A DNA stretch of 64,000 nucleotides from Bacteroides sp. (GCA_023665085.1 JAMPEQ010000001.1:62001-126000); one strand, 5' to 3'. Positions 38,905 through 48,345 are shown, counted from the first letter of the stretch. Translations and numbers: made by a program. The notes: generated from the sequence alone by a model not told the origin.

Positions 38905-39945
38905 TTAAAACAGCTTTGTTATATCACTGAAGGTTACAAAGCACATAAATGCCAGAAGAACAACAAGACCTATGGCATTAATCAAATATTCTGCTTTTGC
39001 AGGAAGCTTTCTTCTCGTTATACCTTCTGCTATCAAAACAAACAATCTCCAGCCATCAAGAGCAGGAATAGGAAACAAATTAAATAAACCTATATTAATT
39101 GTAAGCAGTGCAACTATTCTAAGCAAAGAATATGCAGAAACCTTAACCGCCTGTGATACATAGCTGACTGCACCTACAGGACCGCTCATATCTGAAATTT
39201 TATATCTTCCCACCAGCAGATCATGGAGAGATAAGAATATTGATCTGGCATATGAAACAGTCTCTTTAAAAGACTGAGACATAACATTAAAAAAAGTTTT
39301 AGGCTTTCCTAACAGCCAGAAATCCATATTTATATATTGCGTACCTTCATATTCCTCAGTTGCAAAAATAACAGTAAGCTTTTTCTCTTTACCGTCACGC
39401 TCAACAACCATTTCAACAGTATCGTCAGGACTTCTTGAAAAAGCGGTTGTCAAATCGTTAGTAGTATAAATACGCATTCCGTCAACACTTTTGATGTAAT
39501 CATTTACCTGCAGACCGCTTTTTGCACTTACAGCATTATCCTCAAATTTAGCAACTGTCGGTGTGCCAACCAAATCATTAGAGCTGACCATAATAAGCAC
39601 AACAATAAATCCCAGAACCAGATTCATAAACGCACCTGCGACAACAACCATAATTCTCTGCCATACCTTTTTGTTGGAGAACGCATTTTCGCTGTCACTT
39701 TCCTCATCCTCACCCTCCATTGCACAATATCCGCCAAAAAGGATTAGTCTGAGTGTGTACTTGGTATCACCTTTTTTAAACTGAAGAAGTTTAGGTCCCA
39801 TACCGATAGAAAATTCATTGACTTTTATCTTATTTATGCGTGCTGCAATAAAATGACCGCCCTCATGTACTATAATAATAAGTTCAAAGCAAAGTATTGC
39901 AATTAAAATAGGATAAACTGTATTCCAAATTGAACTAATGCTCAC
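38905..39945 (-). CDS. rseP: Site-2 intramembrane metalloprotease (RseP/RasP)
   Basis: Zinc protease that cleaves membrane-bound regulators and signal-peptide remnants within the bilayer. 346 residues. The HEGGH motif lies in the first membrane helix, a single PDZ domain sits in the middle (about residues 115-195), and the second metal site NLFPIPALDG is in a late helix. The GTG start overlaps the dxr stop by 4 bp, with GAGGCGG just upstream. Confidence 0.94.
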   Translation of the reverse strand: MSISSIWNTVYPILIAILCFELIIIVHEGGHFIAARINKIKVNEFSIGMGPKLLQFKKGDTKYTLRLILFGGYCAMEGEDEESDSENAFSNKKVWQRIMVVVAGAFMNLVLGFIVVLIMVSSNDLVGTPTVAKFEDNAVSAKSGLQVNDYIKSVDGMRIYTTNDLTTAFSRSPDDTVEMVVERDGKEKKLTVIFATEEYEGTQYINMDFWLLGKPKTFFNVMSQSFKETVSYARSIFLSLHDLLVGRYKISDMSGPVGAVSYVSQAVKVSAYSLLRIVALLTINIGLFNLFPIPALDGWRLFVLIAEGITRRKLPAKAEYLINAIGLVVLLAFMCFVTFSDITKLF

Positions 39946-41087
39946 TTAACCGCCTCAATCACATAATTTCTTGCCGCTCTGTCAGTTTCAAGCACATCCT
40001 GCAGAGTAAAATCTTTTATATCAGGGGCATTTTTCATTGCCTCATTATTAAGATATGCAATATCTGTAAATTTAATTTTACCATCTAAGAATAATCTTAC
40101 ACTTTCTTCATTTGCTCCATTAGCAGCTGCAGGATGAAGCCCGCCTAATTCTATAGCTTCCCTGCAAACATTTATACATTTAAAAGTGTCATAATCAGGC
40201 TCGAAAAATGTAAGTCTGCCATAATCGGTAAGAGATAATTCTTTAACCGGACTGGGCTCACGCTCAGGATATGTTAAAGCATACTGAATAGGAATTCGCA
40301 TATCGGGCACTCCCAGCTGGGCAATCATTGAATTATCCCGATAAACTATTGCAGAATGCACAACGGACTCACGATGAACAACAATTTCAATATCATCATT
40401 AGGCATATCAAAAAGCCACTTAGCTTCAATAAATTCCAGGCCTTTATTCATCATTGTAGCAGAGTCTATGGTGATTTTTGCACCCATATCCCAGTTTGGA
40501 TGCTTTAGTGCATCCTGAGCTGTAACATTTTCAAGCTCACTTAAACTCTTATTGAAAAATGGTCCGCCTGATGCAGTAAGAATAATTTTTTTTACAGCCT
40601 TTTTATTCGGCATTCCCTGCATTGCCTGAAATATTGCAGAATGCTCGCTGTCAACAGGAAGAATTGACACACCGTTTTCTTTAGCAAGATTAGTTACAAG
40701 ATGACCGCCTGCGACAAGAGTTTCCTTATTTGCAAGAGCAATTGTCTTTTTTGCCTTTATTGCCTCAAGTGTAGGCTGTAAACCAACCATACCGACAACA
40801 GAATTAAGCACTGTATCCGCACCCTGATATACGGCACATTCAATAAGCCCATCCATACCGCAGACAACTTTTGTATCTGTATCCTTGATTCTTTCCTTCA
40901 GCTCCTTTGCAGAAGCTTCATTCATCATGCAAACAAGCTCAGGATTAAATTCCCTTACCTGATTTTCTATAATATCAATTCTTGAGTTGGCTGTAAGGCA
41001 TTTTACATTGTAGCCGTGCATACGGCATACATCAAGGCTTTGTGTTCCTATAGAACCTGTTGAGCCAAGCAGAGAAATATTCTTCAT
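39942..41087 (-). CDS. dxr: 1-deoxy-D-xylulose 5-phosphate reductoisomerase
   Basis: Second step of the non-mevalonate isoprenoid pathway, NADPH-dependent. 381 residues. Nucleotide-binding LGSTGSIGTQSL, the substrate loop SEHSAIFQ and the metal site around KIDSATMMNKGLE-type residues (here TIDSATMMNKG) are present. AGAGGTA precedes the ATG. With ispG and uppS it ties isoprenoid supply to the cell-wall carrier lipid. Confidence 0.95.
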   Translation of the reverse strand: MKNISLLGSTGSIGTQSLDVCRMHGYNVKCLTANSRIDIIENQVREFNPELVCMMNEASAKELKERIKDTDTKVVCGMDGLIECAVYQGADTVLNSVVGMVGLQPTLEAIKAKKTIALANKETLVAGGHLVTNLAKENGVSILPVDSEHSAIFQAMQGMPNKKAVKKIILTASGGPFFNKSLSELENVTAQDALKHPNWDMGAKITIDSATMMNKGLEFIEAKWLFDMPNDDIEIVVHRESVVHSAIVYRDNSMIAQLGVPDMRIPIQYALTYPEREPSPVKELSLTDYGRLTFFEPDYDTFKCINVCREAIELGGLHPAAANGANEESVRLFLDGKIKFTDIAYLNNEAMKNAPDIKDFTLQDVLETDRAARNYVIEAVK

Positions 41088-41096
41088 ATCGTACCT

Positions 41097-41969
41097 CTAT
41101 AAAACATTCATTGTAATAAGGGCAATAGCGTATGTACACGGCAGAGTGAAAAGTGAAGAATCCATTCTGTCCATTACACCGCCGTGGCCCGGAAAAATTT
41201 TTCCAAAATCCTTAACGTCAAAGTTTCTTTTAAGAACAGATGCGGACAAATCTCCCATCATACCCATAAATGACACAGGAACACAGCATACAAGCAGTAT
41301 TGTAAACATAGCTTTATCAACAGGAACAACTGCAACCTTGTTGTAAATTGTAATTGCAACTGCATTTAAAATAAAACTGAAAATCAATCCGCCCACTGCA
41401 CCTTCAATAGTTTTTTTAGGTGATATATTGGGAGACATTTTATGCTTTCCGATTGCCATTCCCGTAAGCTGAGCACCGGTATCTGTAGCCAGAGCACAAA
41501 TCAGTGCATAAAAAATCAAATAAACACCGAACTGCATATTGTCGAACATATCACGAAGTCTGATAAAAATACTGAAGCCAAACGGCACTATAACACTTGC
41601 AAATACCGATACGGTAACATCCTCAAATGTAGTATAGGCATAACCTTTTAGCATTGCCAAAAGAAATACAAGGCACAGCACAATAACAAAAACTATATTA
41701 GGGACAGTTCCGATAACCTTACCCCAAATTTCCTGGCTTATCCAAGGTGACATAACCTTTTCACTTGCAAAGAAAGGAACAACAGCTGAAAAAGCAGTTC
41801 CTGCAACCTTAATAAATGTATTCTGCACATTGGCACACTTCATAATTTCATTGCTTGCAACTGCAGAAAGAAAAGCAATAACAATAACAAGCACAGGAGT
41901 TTTAATCTGCCACACCACAAGGGCAAGCACTGCCAGCAGACAAACTGCCGTAATAACTCTTTGTTTCAT
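41097..41969 (-). CDS. cdsA: Phosphatidate cytidylyltransferase
   Basis: Makes CDP-diacylglycerol for phospholipid synthesis. 290 residues, about eight membrane helices. The C-terminal signature KRNFDVKDFGKIFPGHGGVMDRMDS carries the catalytic Asp residues (quoted in part: FGKIFPGHGGVMDRMDS). A GGAGGAT site precedes the ATG. It lies two bases after uppS. Confidence 0.95.
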   Translation of the reverse strand: MKQRVITAVCLLAVLALVVWQIKTPVLVIVIAFLSAVASNEIMKCANVQNTFIKVAGTAFSAVVPFFASEKVMSPWISQEIWGKVIGTVPNIVFVIVLCLVFLLAMLKGYAYTTFEDVTVSVFASVIVPFGFSIFIRLRDMFDNMQFGVYLIFYALICALATDTGAQLTGMAIGKHKMSPNISPKKTIEGAVGGLIFSFILNAVAITIYNKVAVVPVDKAMFTILLVCCVPVSFMGMMGDLSASVLKRNFDVKDFGKIFPGHGGVMDRMDSSLFTLPCTYAIALITMNVL

Positions 41970-41971
41970 AT

Positions 41972-42685
41972 TTATCCTCCAAAGCGTCTGTTTCTTTTTT
42001 CAAATTCTTTTAACGCATCATGTAAATCAGTCGTTTTAAAATCAGGCCACAAAACATCACTGTACCAGAATTCACTGTAAGCAGCCTGCCATAGCAGAAA
42101 ATTAGACAATCTTTCTTCTCCGCTGGGACGGATTATCAAATCGCAGTCAGGCACAGTATATATTTCTTTTGAAATATCATCTTCCGTAATTTCGCTCTTT
42201 CCCTGAGCAATCAGTTTATTGACTGCTGAAACGATTTCCTGTCTGCCGCCGTAATTAATGGCAAGATAAACAGTTGTGCCTGTGTGACTTTCGGTTTCAG
42301 CCTCAGCCTCATCCATTAAATCAAGCAGCCGCTGCGAGATACCCTCACGCTCTCCTATAAACTTAATTTTACTGTTACCTGCCTGAGCCATATCACTTTT
42401 CGCCTCAAGCAGATAATCCATAAACAAGCTCATCAGAGCATCTACTTCTTCCTTAGGTCTTTTCCAGTTTTCAGTAGAAAAAGCATAAAAGGTCACATAC
42501 TCAATACCAAGGCGCTCACACTCCTTGCTTATTGTACGAAAAACATTTGCACCTGCCTTATGGCCGGCAGAACGAGGCAGTGCTCTTTTCTTCGCCCATC
42601 TGCCGTTACCGTCCATAATTATACCAATATGTTTGGGCAGAACTTCAAATTCATACTCTTCATTTTTTTTGTTAAACAGTGCCAT
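41972..42685 (-). CDS. uppS: Isoprenyl transferase (undecaprenyl diphosphate synthase)
   Basis: Cis-prenyltransferase that makes the C55 carrier lipid. About 237 residues. HIGIIMDGNGRWAKKR holds the catalytic Asp; FSTENWKRP and RPSGEERLSNFLLWQ follow. The ATG at 42685 has GGAGGTG about 5 nt upstream. A frame extension of 19 codons upstream has no ribosome site and is not family-like. Confidence 0.95.
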   Translation of the reverse strand: MALFNKKNEEYEFEVLPKHIGIIMDGNGRWAKKRALPRSAGHKAGANVFRTISKECERLGIEYVTFYAFSTENWKRPKEEVDALMSLFMDYLLEAKSDMAQAGNSKIKFIGEREGISQRLLDLMDEAEAETESHTGTTVYLAINYGGRQEIVSAVNKLIAQGKSEITEDDISKEIYTVPDCDLIIRPSGEERLSNFLLWQAAYSEFWYSDVLWPDFKTTDLHDALKEFEKRNRRFGG

Positions 42686-42771
42686 AAAGCACCTCCGTTT
42701 TGGAAATATATACTCTCTAATAATGCAGTTATAGGGCGACATAAAATTGTCGCCCTAAAGATTGATAAAAA

Positions 42772-43326
42772 TTAAAGAGAAAGTACCTCGTCTTCCTTCT
42801 TTGAAGTGATTGCCTCAGCCTGCTTGATAAAATCATCAGTAATATCCTGAAGCTTCTTCTCACCTGTTTTCTGATCATCCTCAGTGATTTCATTGTCTTT
42901 CTTAAGCTTTTTAAGATCGTCCATTGAATCACGGCGAACATTTCTTATAGCAACCTTAGCCTCTTCACCTCTCTTAGAGATATCCTTCTGCAAGCCCTTA
43001 CGATGTTCCTCTGTAAGCTGAGGGAATGCAAGACGAATAACCTTTCCGTCATTCTGAGGGTTGATGCCGATATCAGCAACATTGATTGCTTTTTCAATAT
43101 CCTTAAGTGTTGATGCGTCCCATGGCTGAACAACAAGCAGTCTTGCCTCAGGCACGCTGATAGCCGCCATTTGATTAACAGGAGTAGGTACACCATAATA
43201 ATCTACCATAACTTTGTCAAGAACAGCAGGATTAGCTCTTCCTGCTCTGATAGCCGAAAAATCTCTTTCAAGTGCAGTAAGGCACTTTTCCATTTTTTCT
43301 TTTGTTTTTGCAAATAAAGTTTCCAT
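42772..43326 (-). CDS. frr: Ribosome recycling factor
   Basis: Splits post-termination ribosomes together with EF-G. 184 residues, family length. The helical-bundle motifs SAIRAGRANPAVLDKV, DYYGVPTPVNQMA and FPQLTEEHRKGLQK are clear. It lies 34 bp after pyrH. Confidence 0.96.
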   Translation of the reverse strand: METLFAKTKEKMEKCLTALERDFSAIRAGRANPAVLDKVMVDYYGVPTPVNQMAAISVPEARLLVVQPWDASTLKDIEKAINVADIGINPQNDGKVIRLAFPQLTEEHRKGLQKDISKRGEEAKVAIRNVRRDSMDDLKKLKKDNEITEDDQKTGEKKLQDITDDFIKQAEAITSKKEDEVLSL

Positions 43327-43360
43327 AATTTTACCTCACATATATTTAATAGAATTGTTT

Positions 43361-44065
43361 TTAGCTAACTAAAGTGCCTATTGCTTCACCCTGTACTGCT
43401 TTAATAATATTGTCAGGATCAGTTGAGTCGAACACAAGAATTGACAAATTATTATCCTTGCAAAGTGAGAATGCAGTGGAATCCATAACCTTAATATCTC
43501 TTGCAAGAGCCTCTTTAAATTCGATTTCATTAAACTTAACAGCATCATCAAATTTGTTAGGATCCTTATCGTAAACACCATCAACATTTGTAGCCTTAAG
43601 AAGTACGTCTGCATTGATTTCAACAGCTCTGAGTGCTGCTGCAGTATCGGTTGAGAAGAACGGCGAACCTGTTCCGCAGCCGAAAATAACAATTCTTCCT
43701 TTTTCAAAATGTCTGATAGCTTTATTTCTGATATACGGCTCGGCAATCTGACGCATTTCGATAGCTGTCTGTACTCTTACAACTGCACCAAGCTGTTCAA
43801 GTGCATCGCAAAGTGCAAGTGAATTCATTGCTGTAGCAAGCATTCCGATATGGTCAGCTCTTGTTCTGTCCATATGCTCGCTTGTTCTTCCGCGCCAGAA
43901 ATTTCCTCCGCCGACAACAATGCCAACCTCAACACCTAAATCAGCAACAGCTTTTACAGACTTGCAGATTCTGACAACAGTGTCATTATCTATGCCTGTG
44001 CCCTTTTCACCTGCAAGCACTTCACCGCTGAGCTTTAATAAAATTCTTTTATACGCAATACTCAT
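43361..44065 (-). CDS. pyrH: UMP kinase
   Basis: Phosphorylates UMP to UDP. About 234 residues. [35 protein letters not shown] and [12 protein letters not shown] are the family motifs. The ATG at 44065 is preferred because GGAGG lies upstream (about 12 nt, somewhat long) and the N-terminus then matches homologues. An in-frame ATG at 44086 precedes that site. First gene of the pyrH-frr-uppS-cdsA-dxr-rseP-ispG-polC unit. Confidence 0.94.
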   Translation of the reverse strand: MSIAYKRILLKLSGEVLAGEKGTGIDNDTVVRICKSVKAVADLGVEVGIVVGGGNFWRGRTSEHMDRTRADHIGMLATAMNSLALCDALEQLGAVVRVQTAIEMRQIAEPYIRNKAIRHFEKGRIVIFGCGTGSPFFSTDTAAALRAVEINADVLLKATNVDGVYDKDPNKFDDAVKFNEIEFKEALARDIKVMDSTAFSLCKDNNLSILVFDSTDPDNIIKAVQGEAIGTLVS

Positions 44066-44100
44066 TTTTGGATTAAACCTCCGCATTTATTATCTTCTAT

Positions 44101-44129
44101 ATAATAATATAAAACAGACTTAAAGTAAA
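44101..44129 (-). promoter_or_regulatory. Promoter of the pyrH-polC unit
   Basis: On the minus strand TTTACT (44124-44129), 17 bp, TATTAT (44101-44106). The leader would be about 30 nt. A separate promoter is needed because the terminator at 44162-44191 blocks readthrough from the upstream gene. Confidence 0.5.
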
Positions 44130-44161
44130 TAGCTAATGTAAAAAATATATATAAATTAAAC

Positions 44162-44191
44162 ATAAAAATAACCGCCATTAAGACGGTTATT
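44162..44191 (-). terminator. Rho-independent terminator after the LRR protein gene
   Basis: On the minus strand AATAACCG and CGGTTATT enclose a 9-nt loop, followed by TTTATG after the stem T-run. It lies just after the stop of the secreted repeat protein. Confidence 0.8.
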
Positions 44192-44197
44192 CAAAAA

Positions 44198-46729
44198 TTA
44201 ATTTTGATTTGCTCTGTACTTTATAACAGCTTTATTTATTATGCTGTAATCCTTGGCATTAACAAATCCGTCACCTGTAGTTTCATACAGATAGCCCAGC
44301 GCTGTATTGCCTGAATACTTATTTGCATAAAGAATAAATGAGCTTGAAATTGTAATAGGATTTCTTGTAATTGTATCACCGCAGACGGAGCATGTATATA
44401 CCAGTTCACCATTGTTCTGTGTTCTTGTATAAGAAAGCTTATGCCCTGCCGCTGTACCTGTATAAGATCTTTTTTCGGAACAGAATTCACATGTATCAGT
44501 TGTTGTTTCAGGTATATTGCAAGTACCTTTTATCGTAACTTCTGTTGTATAATGTCCTTCAAGCCACTCATCATGAGTTCTTTTTCCGGAATTCCTATAA
44601 TTACATACCGTACATACCGGCGTTACCATACTGTGCCCCGGCATATCCTCAATAGGTTTTACCTCATCTTCAAAATTATGGCCTGTTTTTGACAGAACAA
44701 TATCATATTCTGCACCGCATACATCACAGACAGATATGGCAGATCCGTCTTCTTCGCATGAAGCAGGGTTTATTATGGTATAATTCTCTTCATCAGAGGA
44801 ATGCCCCAGCGGACTGATAATATCATTCTGCACATAGCTGCAGCCTGCTCTGCTGCATATATAATATTTATTTCCTGCCGTTGTACAAGCAGCAGATGTT
44901 GACTTATCCTCTTGCAAAATAAGGTCGTGACCTAATGCCTCTATGTTATCACTCTTTGTCATATCACAATTTCGGCAGGCATAATATATTTTTCCTACAG
45001 AGGTGCATGCCGGCTCAGTTCTGCTGGTTTCATACCAATCATGCTGTCCGTTTGCTTTTAATGTCACCAATCTTCTCTTATCACAGATTATGCAGATATC
45101 AAGCTGCTGGCCGTCAATAACACATCCCGGTTTAATAAGAACAGTTGATGTGTAATAGTTCTCAATCCATATATCCTCACCATCAACAGATGCATGGGTA
45201 GGAATTGATGTTTCAGCACCGCATACAGAGCACTTATAAACCTCATAGGTATGACCGTCTTCTGATGTGCTGTCAAGATTTTCAATCAGCACATTTATGT
45301 GCCCTGTTTCTGCAATATTTTCAGTTACAGTTTGACCGCATACGGTGCAAACGCCTTCTTTTGAGCCTTTTTCTGTACATGTAGGTTCAAGAGTTACTGT
45401 ATAATTTTCGACCTGATGATTGCCGATAATAGGATTGCGCTTCACTTCGCCGCAACCATCAACAAGGCAGGTATACACCTCGTATGCAATTCTGCAGTTT
45501 CCTGTTCTGGAATATTCATAAAAGCCGTCAATAAAATCAACATGATTTATAATACACTTTTCTTCATTACAGATTGTGCAGAGATAATAAGTATATATGT
45601 GTCCGTTTGTCTGACTTTCATCTACTGTATTTGCAAGCTCCCAATCGTGACCGATTGCGTCAATATCAGCCTCTGCTTTAACATGACCGCATGCATCACA
45701 AACCCATGAAGTTCTTCCTTTTTCTGTGCAGGTGGCATTTTTAATTATAACTTCATGAGTTACCTCATGAGAACAACTGTCTATCGAAACAAATTTATAA
45801 TTTTTTTCATTTGCATATGTTTCTGCGGTTGAACCGCTGTGGCCATACATTGTAAGAGACTGATTAGAACCATTGAATGGATCTTCTCCGCTGTTAAGTA
45901 CCTGAATTCCGCCAAATTCACAATTAGCATTATATATTGTTACATCAGAAATAAATGTACAGTTAGCAAAAGCTCGCATACCAATTGATTCAATCTGTTC
46001 AGGAATTTCAATAGCGGTAATCTGAGTATTAAAAAACGTATACTGATCTATTGATGTTATTGTAGGTGAAAATTCAACATATTTAACACCTGATTTATAG
46101 AAAGCATATTTTCCTGTTGAGGTCATACCTGTTCCATATCTTACAGTTGTTAAAGAAGTACAATCTCTGAATGCAAAATCTCCTAAAGATGTAAGGCTGT
46201 CCGGAAAGGTTACACTTTTAAGTGATGTACATCCGCTGAAAGCGTGTTTTTCTATAGTTTTAAGGTTATTAGGAAGTATAATGCTTTCAAGTGCAGTGCA
46301 GTCTCTGAAAGCACCTCTTGTTACATCAGTATTGCCTGTAAGATCATATGTTCCAGATCCGCCAATTACCACAAGAGTGCTTGGCAGAACAACGGTTTTA
46401 AGAGCAGTGCAGTTATAAAAGCAATACTCACCTATTTCTGTAATACCTTCTTCTACAACTATTTTAGTAATATTAGATTTATAATCCTTCCACGGAGCTT
46501 GATTCTTTGCAAATCCGATTGCAATTTCACCGCAGTCCTTCATTTTACCGATACCGGAGATTGTAAGCGTGGTAGTATCCTCATCATAACTCCATTTTAC
46601 ACTGTTGCCTGTGCCTGTTGCACTCCATTCGCCTGATGCTGCCGCAAAAGCCTCAAACATATTTGCGCTGAAAACCGCAGTGACAATCAGTGTTAAAGAT
46701 AATATAATCGAAACAGCTCTTCTTTTCAT
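44198..46729 (-). CDS. Secreted BspA-type LRR protein with Cys-motif repeats and dockerin-like end
   Basis: About 843 residues; the ATG at 46729 follows AGGATGTGA. A signal peptide (about 1-30, ending AFAAA) leads into an opening typical of BspA-like proteins. Leucine-rich repeats of the LRR_5 type cover about residues 75-310 (YCFYNCTALKTVVLPSTL, HAFSGCTSLKSVTFPDSL). Then come about 12 irregular Cys-pair units, each CxxC or close to it and often ending in GH (VCDACGHVKAEADIDAIGH; VCTVCGQTVTENIAETGH). The C-terminal TTGDGFVNAKDYSIINKAV resembles one half of a type I dockerin. A surface or cell-complex role is likely; the ligand is unknown. It has its own promoter and terminator and interrupts tsf and pyrH. 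Confidence 0.85.
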   Translation of the reverse strand: MKRRAVSIILSLTLIVTAVFSANMFEAFAAASGEWSATGTGNSVKWSYDEDTTTLTISGIGKMKDCGEIAIGFAKNQAPWKDYKSNITKIVVEEGITEIGEYCFYNCTALKTVVLPSTLVVIGGSGTYDLTGNTDVTRGAFRDCTALESIILPNNLKTIEKHAFSGCTSLKSVTFPDSLTSLGDFAFRDCTSLTTVRYGTGMTSTGKYAFYKSGVKYVEFSPTITSIDQYTFFNTQITAIEIPEQIESIGMRAFANCTFISDVTIYNANCEFGGIQVLNSGEDPFNGSNQSLTMYGHSGSTAETYANEKNYKFVSIDSCSHEVTHEVIIKNATCTEKGRTSWVCDACGHVKAEADIDAIGHDWELANTVDESQTNGHIYTYYLCTICNEEKCIINHVDFIDGFYEYSRTGNCRIAYEVYTCLVDGCGEVKRNPIIGNHQVENYTVTLEPTCTEKGSKEGVCTVCGQTVTENIAETGHINVLIENLDSTSEDGHTYEVYKCSVCGAETSIPTHASVDGEDIWIENYYTSTVLIKPGCVIDGQQLDICIICDKRRLVTLKANGQHDWYETSRTEPACTSVGKIYYACRNCDMTKSDNIEALGHDLILQEDKSTSAACTTAGNKYYICSRAGCSYVQNDIISPLGHSSDEENYTIINPASCEEDGSAISVCDVCGAEYDIVLSKTGHNFEDEVKPIEDMPGHSMVTPVCTVCNYRNSGKRTHDEWLEGHYTTEVTIKGTCNIPETTTDTCEFCSEKRSYTGTAAGHKLSYTRTQNNGELVYTCSVCGDTITRNPITISSSFILYANKYSGNTALGYLYETTGDGFVNAKDYSIINKAVIKYRANQN

Positions 46730-46763
46730 ATAAATCACATCCTGCACATACACTATTACAAAC

Positions 46764-46792
46764 AATATATCATATTATAATGTTTTTTTCAA
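46764..46792 (-). promoter_or_regulatory. Promoter of the LRR protein gene
   Basis: On the minus strand TTGAAA (46787-46792), 17 bp, TATATT (46764-46769), about 35 bp before the ATG at 46729. Confidence 0.6.
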
Positions 46793-46817
46793 CATTACAT
46801 CAAATTATTGTTTATTT

Positions 46818-47120
46818 AAATTATGTCTTTTTCCATCAAGCATCGTTATTGGAAAAATTCCACTCGGTCACATATCCGCATATGCTCACGTCGATGAAAT
46901 TTCACCAAAGCCTAGCTTAACGAAAAAATCCAAAAATTTAAAGGCGTTTTGGATATTTGCAACATTTAAGAAAAAGCCCCCTGTGCCACCATGCGCATTG
47001 TACGCATGGCACACGCTTAGAGGGGGTTATCAGGGGGAATTATCGCAGGCTATCCCCATGATTCGTTTTCTTGGTATCACTCTTTTGCGACACAATAGAA
47101 TGATACGACCGTGCGTAAGC
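46818..47120 (+). repeat. Three-hairpin intergenic repeat, copy 1
   Basis: Matches copy 2 at 50724-50920 in the same orientation. Shared 5' block AAATTATGTCTTTTTC (46818-46833) and CATCGTTATTG; then hairpin A (46977-47026), hairpin B (47029-47062) and hairpin C (47074-47106). Both copies end in CCGTGCGT-AGCA. Copy 1 has about 120 bp extra between the 5' block and hairpin A, including ATCCAAAA/TTTTGGAT. Hairpin B is degenerate here. No credible coding frame. From 47121 to 47323 I see only AT-rich sequence and a 6-bp dyad (GGTGCG/CGCACC, 47198-47218). Confidence 0.8.
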
Positions 47121-47323
47121 AAAAAAATTTATTTAAAATAAAATATATTCTATAAATTTGTACACAGAATAACAATTTGACAAACCATATTTGTTCGGTG
47201 CGCCGAGGACGTCGCACCTGCGTTTATATATATTACGCAATACTTAAAATCTAAACAATTTTTCTTATAGCCATTTAAAAATCATTTAATTCTATTACAA
47301 ATATCTCACATATGCCCTCTTAA

Positions 47324-47357
47324 ATATAAAAAAGAGCATCTCAAACGAGATGCTCTT
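47324..47357 (-). terminator. Rho-independent terminator after tsf
   Basis: On the minus strand AAGAGCATCTC and GAGATGCTCTT form a perfect 11-bp stem with a GTTT loop, followed by TTTTTATATT. It sits 9 bp after the tsf stop. Confidence 0.92.
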
Positions 47358-47365
47358 AAAACTTA

Positions 47366-48310
47366 TTATTTCGCTTCGCCGATTTGCTTTGCAATCTCTT
47401 CAGCGAAATTCTCTTCGCGCTTTTCGAGACCGTCACCCTTCATCATGCGAATGAAGCCTGTGCAGGTAATTGTTGTGCCAAGCTCTTTAGCTACTGAATC
47501 AATGTAACCCTTAACTGAGCCCTGGAATATATCTGAACGAACAAATTCCTGATCAACAAGACAGTTTTCCTTGAAATACTTGCTCATTTTACCGGCAGCA
47601 ATTTTAGCAAGAACCGCTTCAGGCTTAGAAGCCATTTTAGGATCTTCCTTCATCTGAGCTGCAAGGATGCCCTGCTCATGCTCAATTACCTCTGCAGGAA
47701 CAGAAGCCTCATCAAGATAGCTTGGGTTCATAGCTGCAATCTGCATAGCTACATTCTTACCCATAGCATCAAACTCTGCCTTAGAAGCAACAGCCTCATC
47801 AGCAACATCAAAGCCAACCATAACACCAACTGAGCCGCCGCCGTGAATATATGTTGAAACAATACCATCCATAAGCTCAAAACGGCGAACCTTCATATTC
47901 TCACCAATTGAAAGAACAAGCTGATTAAGAACATCGGTTACAGTCTCATCTGTACCATTAAACTTAGATGCACAAAGAGCCTCAACATCTGCAGGATTTT
48001 CAGCAATAATAGTCTTTGCAACACCCTCAACAAAGTTCATGAACTTCTCGTTCTTAGCAACAAAGTCTGTCTCTGAGTTCACCTCTACAACAACACCCTT
48101 CTTAGCAGCGCTGTCATAGTAAGGAAGAACTACGCCCTCAGCAGCAATTCTTGATGCTTTCTTTGCTGCTGCAGCAAGACCTCTTTCACGAAGAAAGTCA
48201 ATAGCCTTATCCATATCGCCGTCAGACTCAACAAGAGCCTTCTTACATTCCATCATACCAACACCGGTCTTCTCACGAAGAGCCTTAACATCTTGTGCTG
48301 TAAATGCCAT
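47366..48310 (-). CDS. tsf: Elongation factor Ts
   Basis: Guanine-nucleotide exchange factor for EF-Tu. 314 residues. The N-terminal UBA-like LREKTGVGMMECKKALVES and the core NSETDFVAKNEKF are diagnostic. AGGAGG precedes the ATG. It lies 35 bp after rpsB and ends at a strong terminator, so it is not read through into pyrH. Confidence 0.97.
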   Translation of the reverse strand: MAFTAQDVKALREKTGVGMMECKKALVESDGDMDKAIDFLRERGLAAAAKKASRIAAEGVVLPYYDSAAKKGVVVEVNSETDFVAKNEKFMNFVEGVAKTIIAENPADVEALCASKFNGTDETVTDVLNQLVLSIGENMKVRRFELMDGIVSTYIHGGGSVGVMVGFDVADEAVASKAEFDAMGKNVAMQIAAMNPSYLDEASVPAEVIEHEQGILAAQMKEDPKMASKPEAVLAKIAAGKMSKYFKENCLVDQEFVRSDIFQGSVKGYIDSVAKELGTTITCTGFIRMMKGDGLEKREENFAEEIAKQIGEAK

Positions 48311-48345
48311 TTTTATAATCCTCCTATTAAGTTATATTGTATAAA

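Noticed and set aside
47198..47218. GGTGCG/CGCACC dyad
   Set aside because: A short GC-rich dyad with no nearby promoter, T-tract or second copy in the window. Not enough to call a feature of its own.
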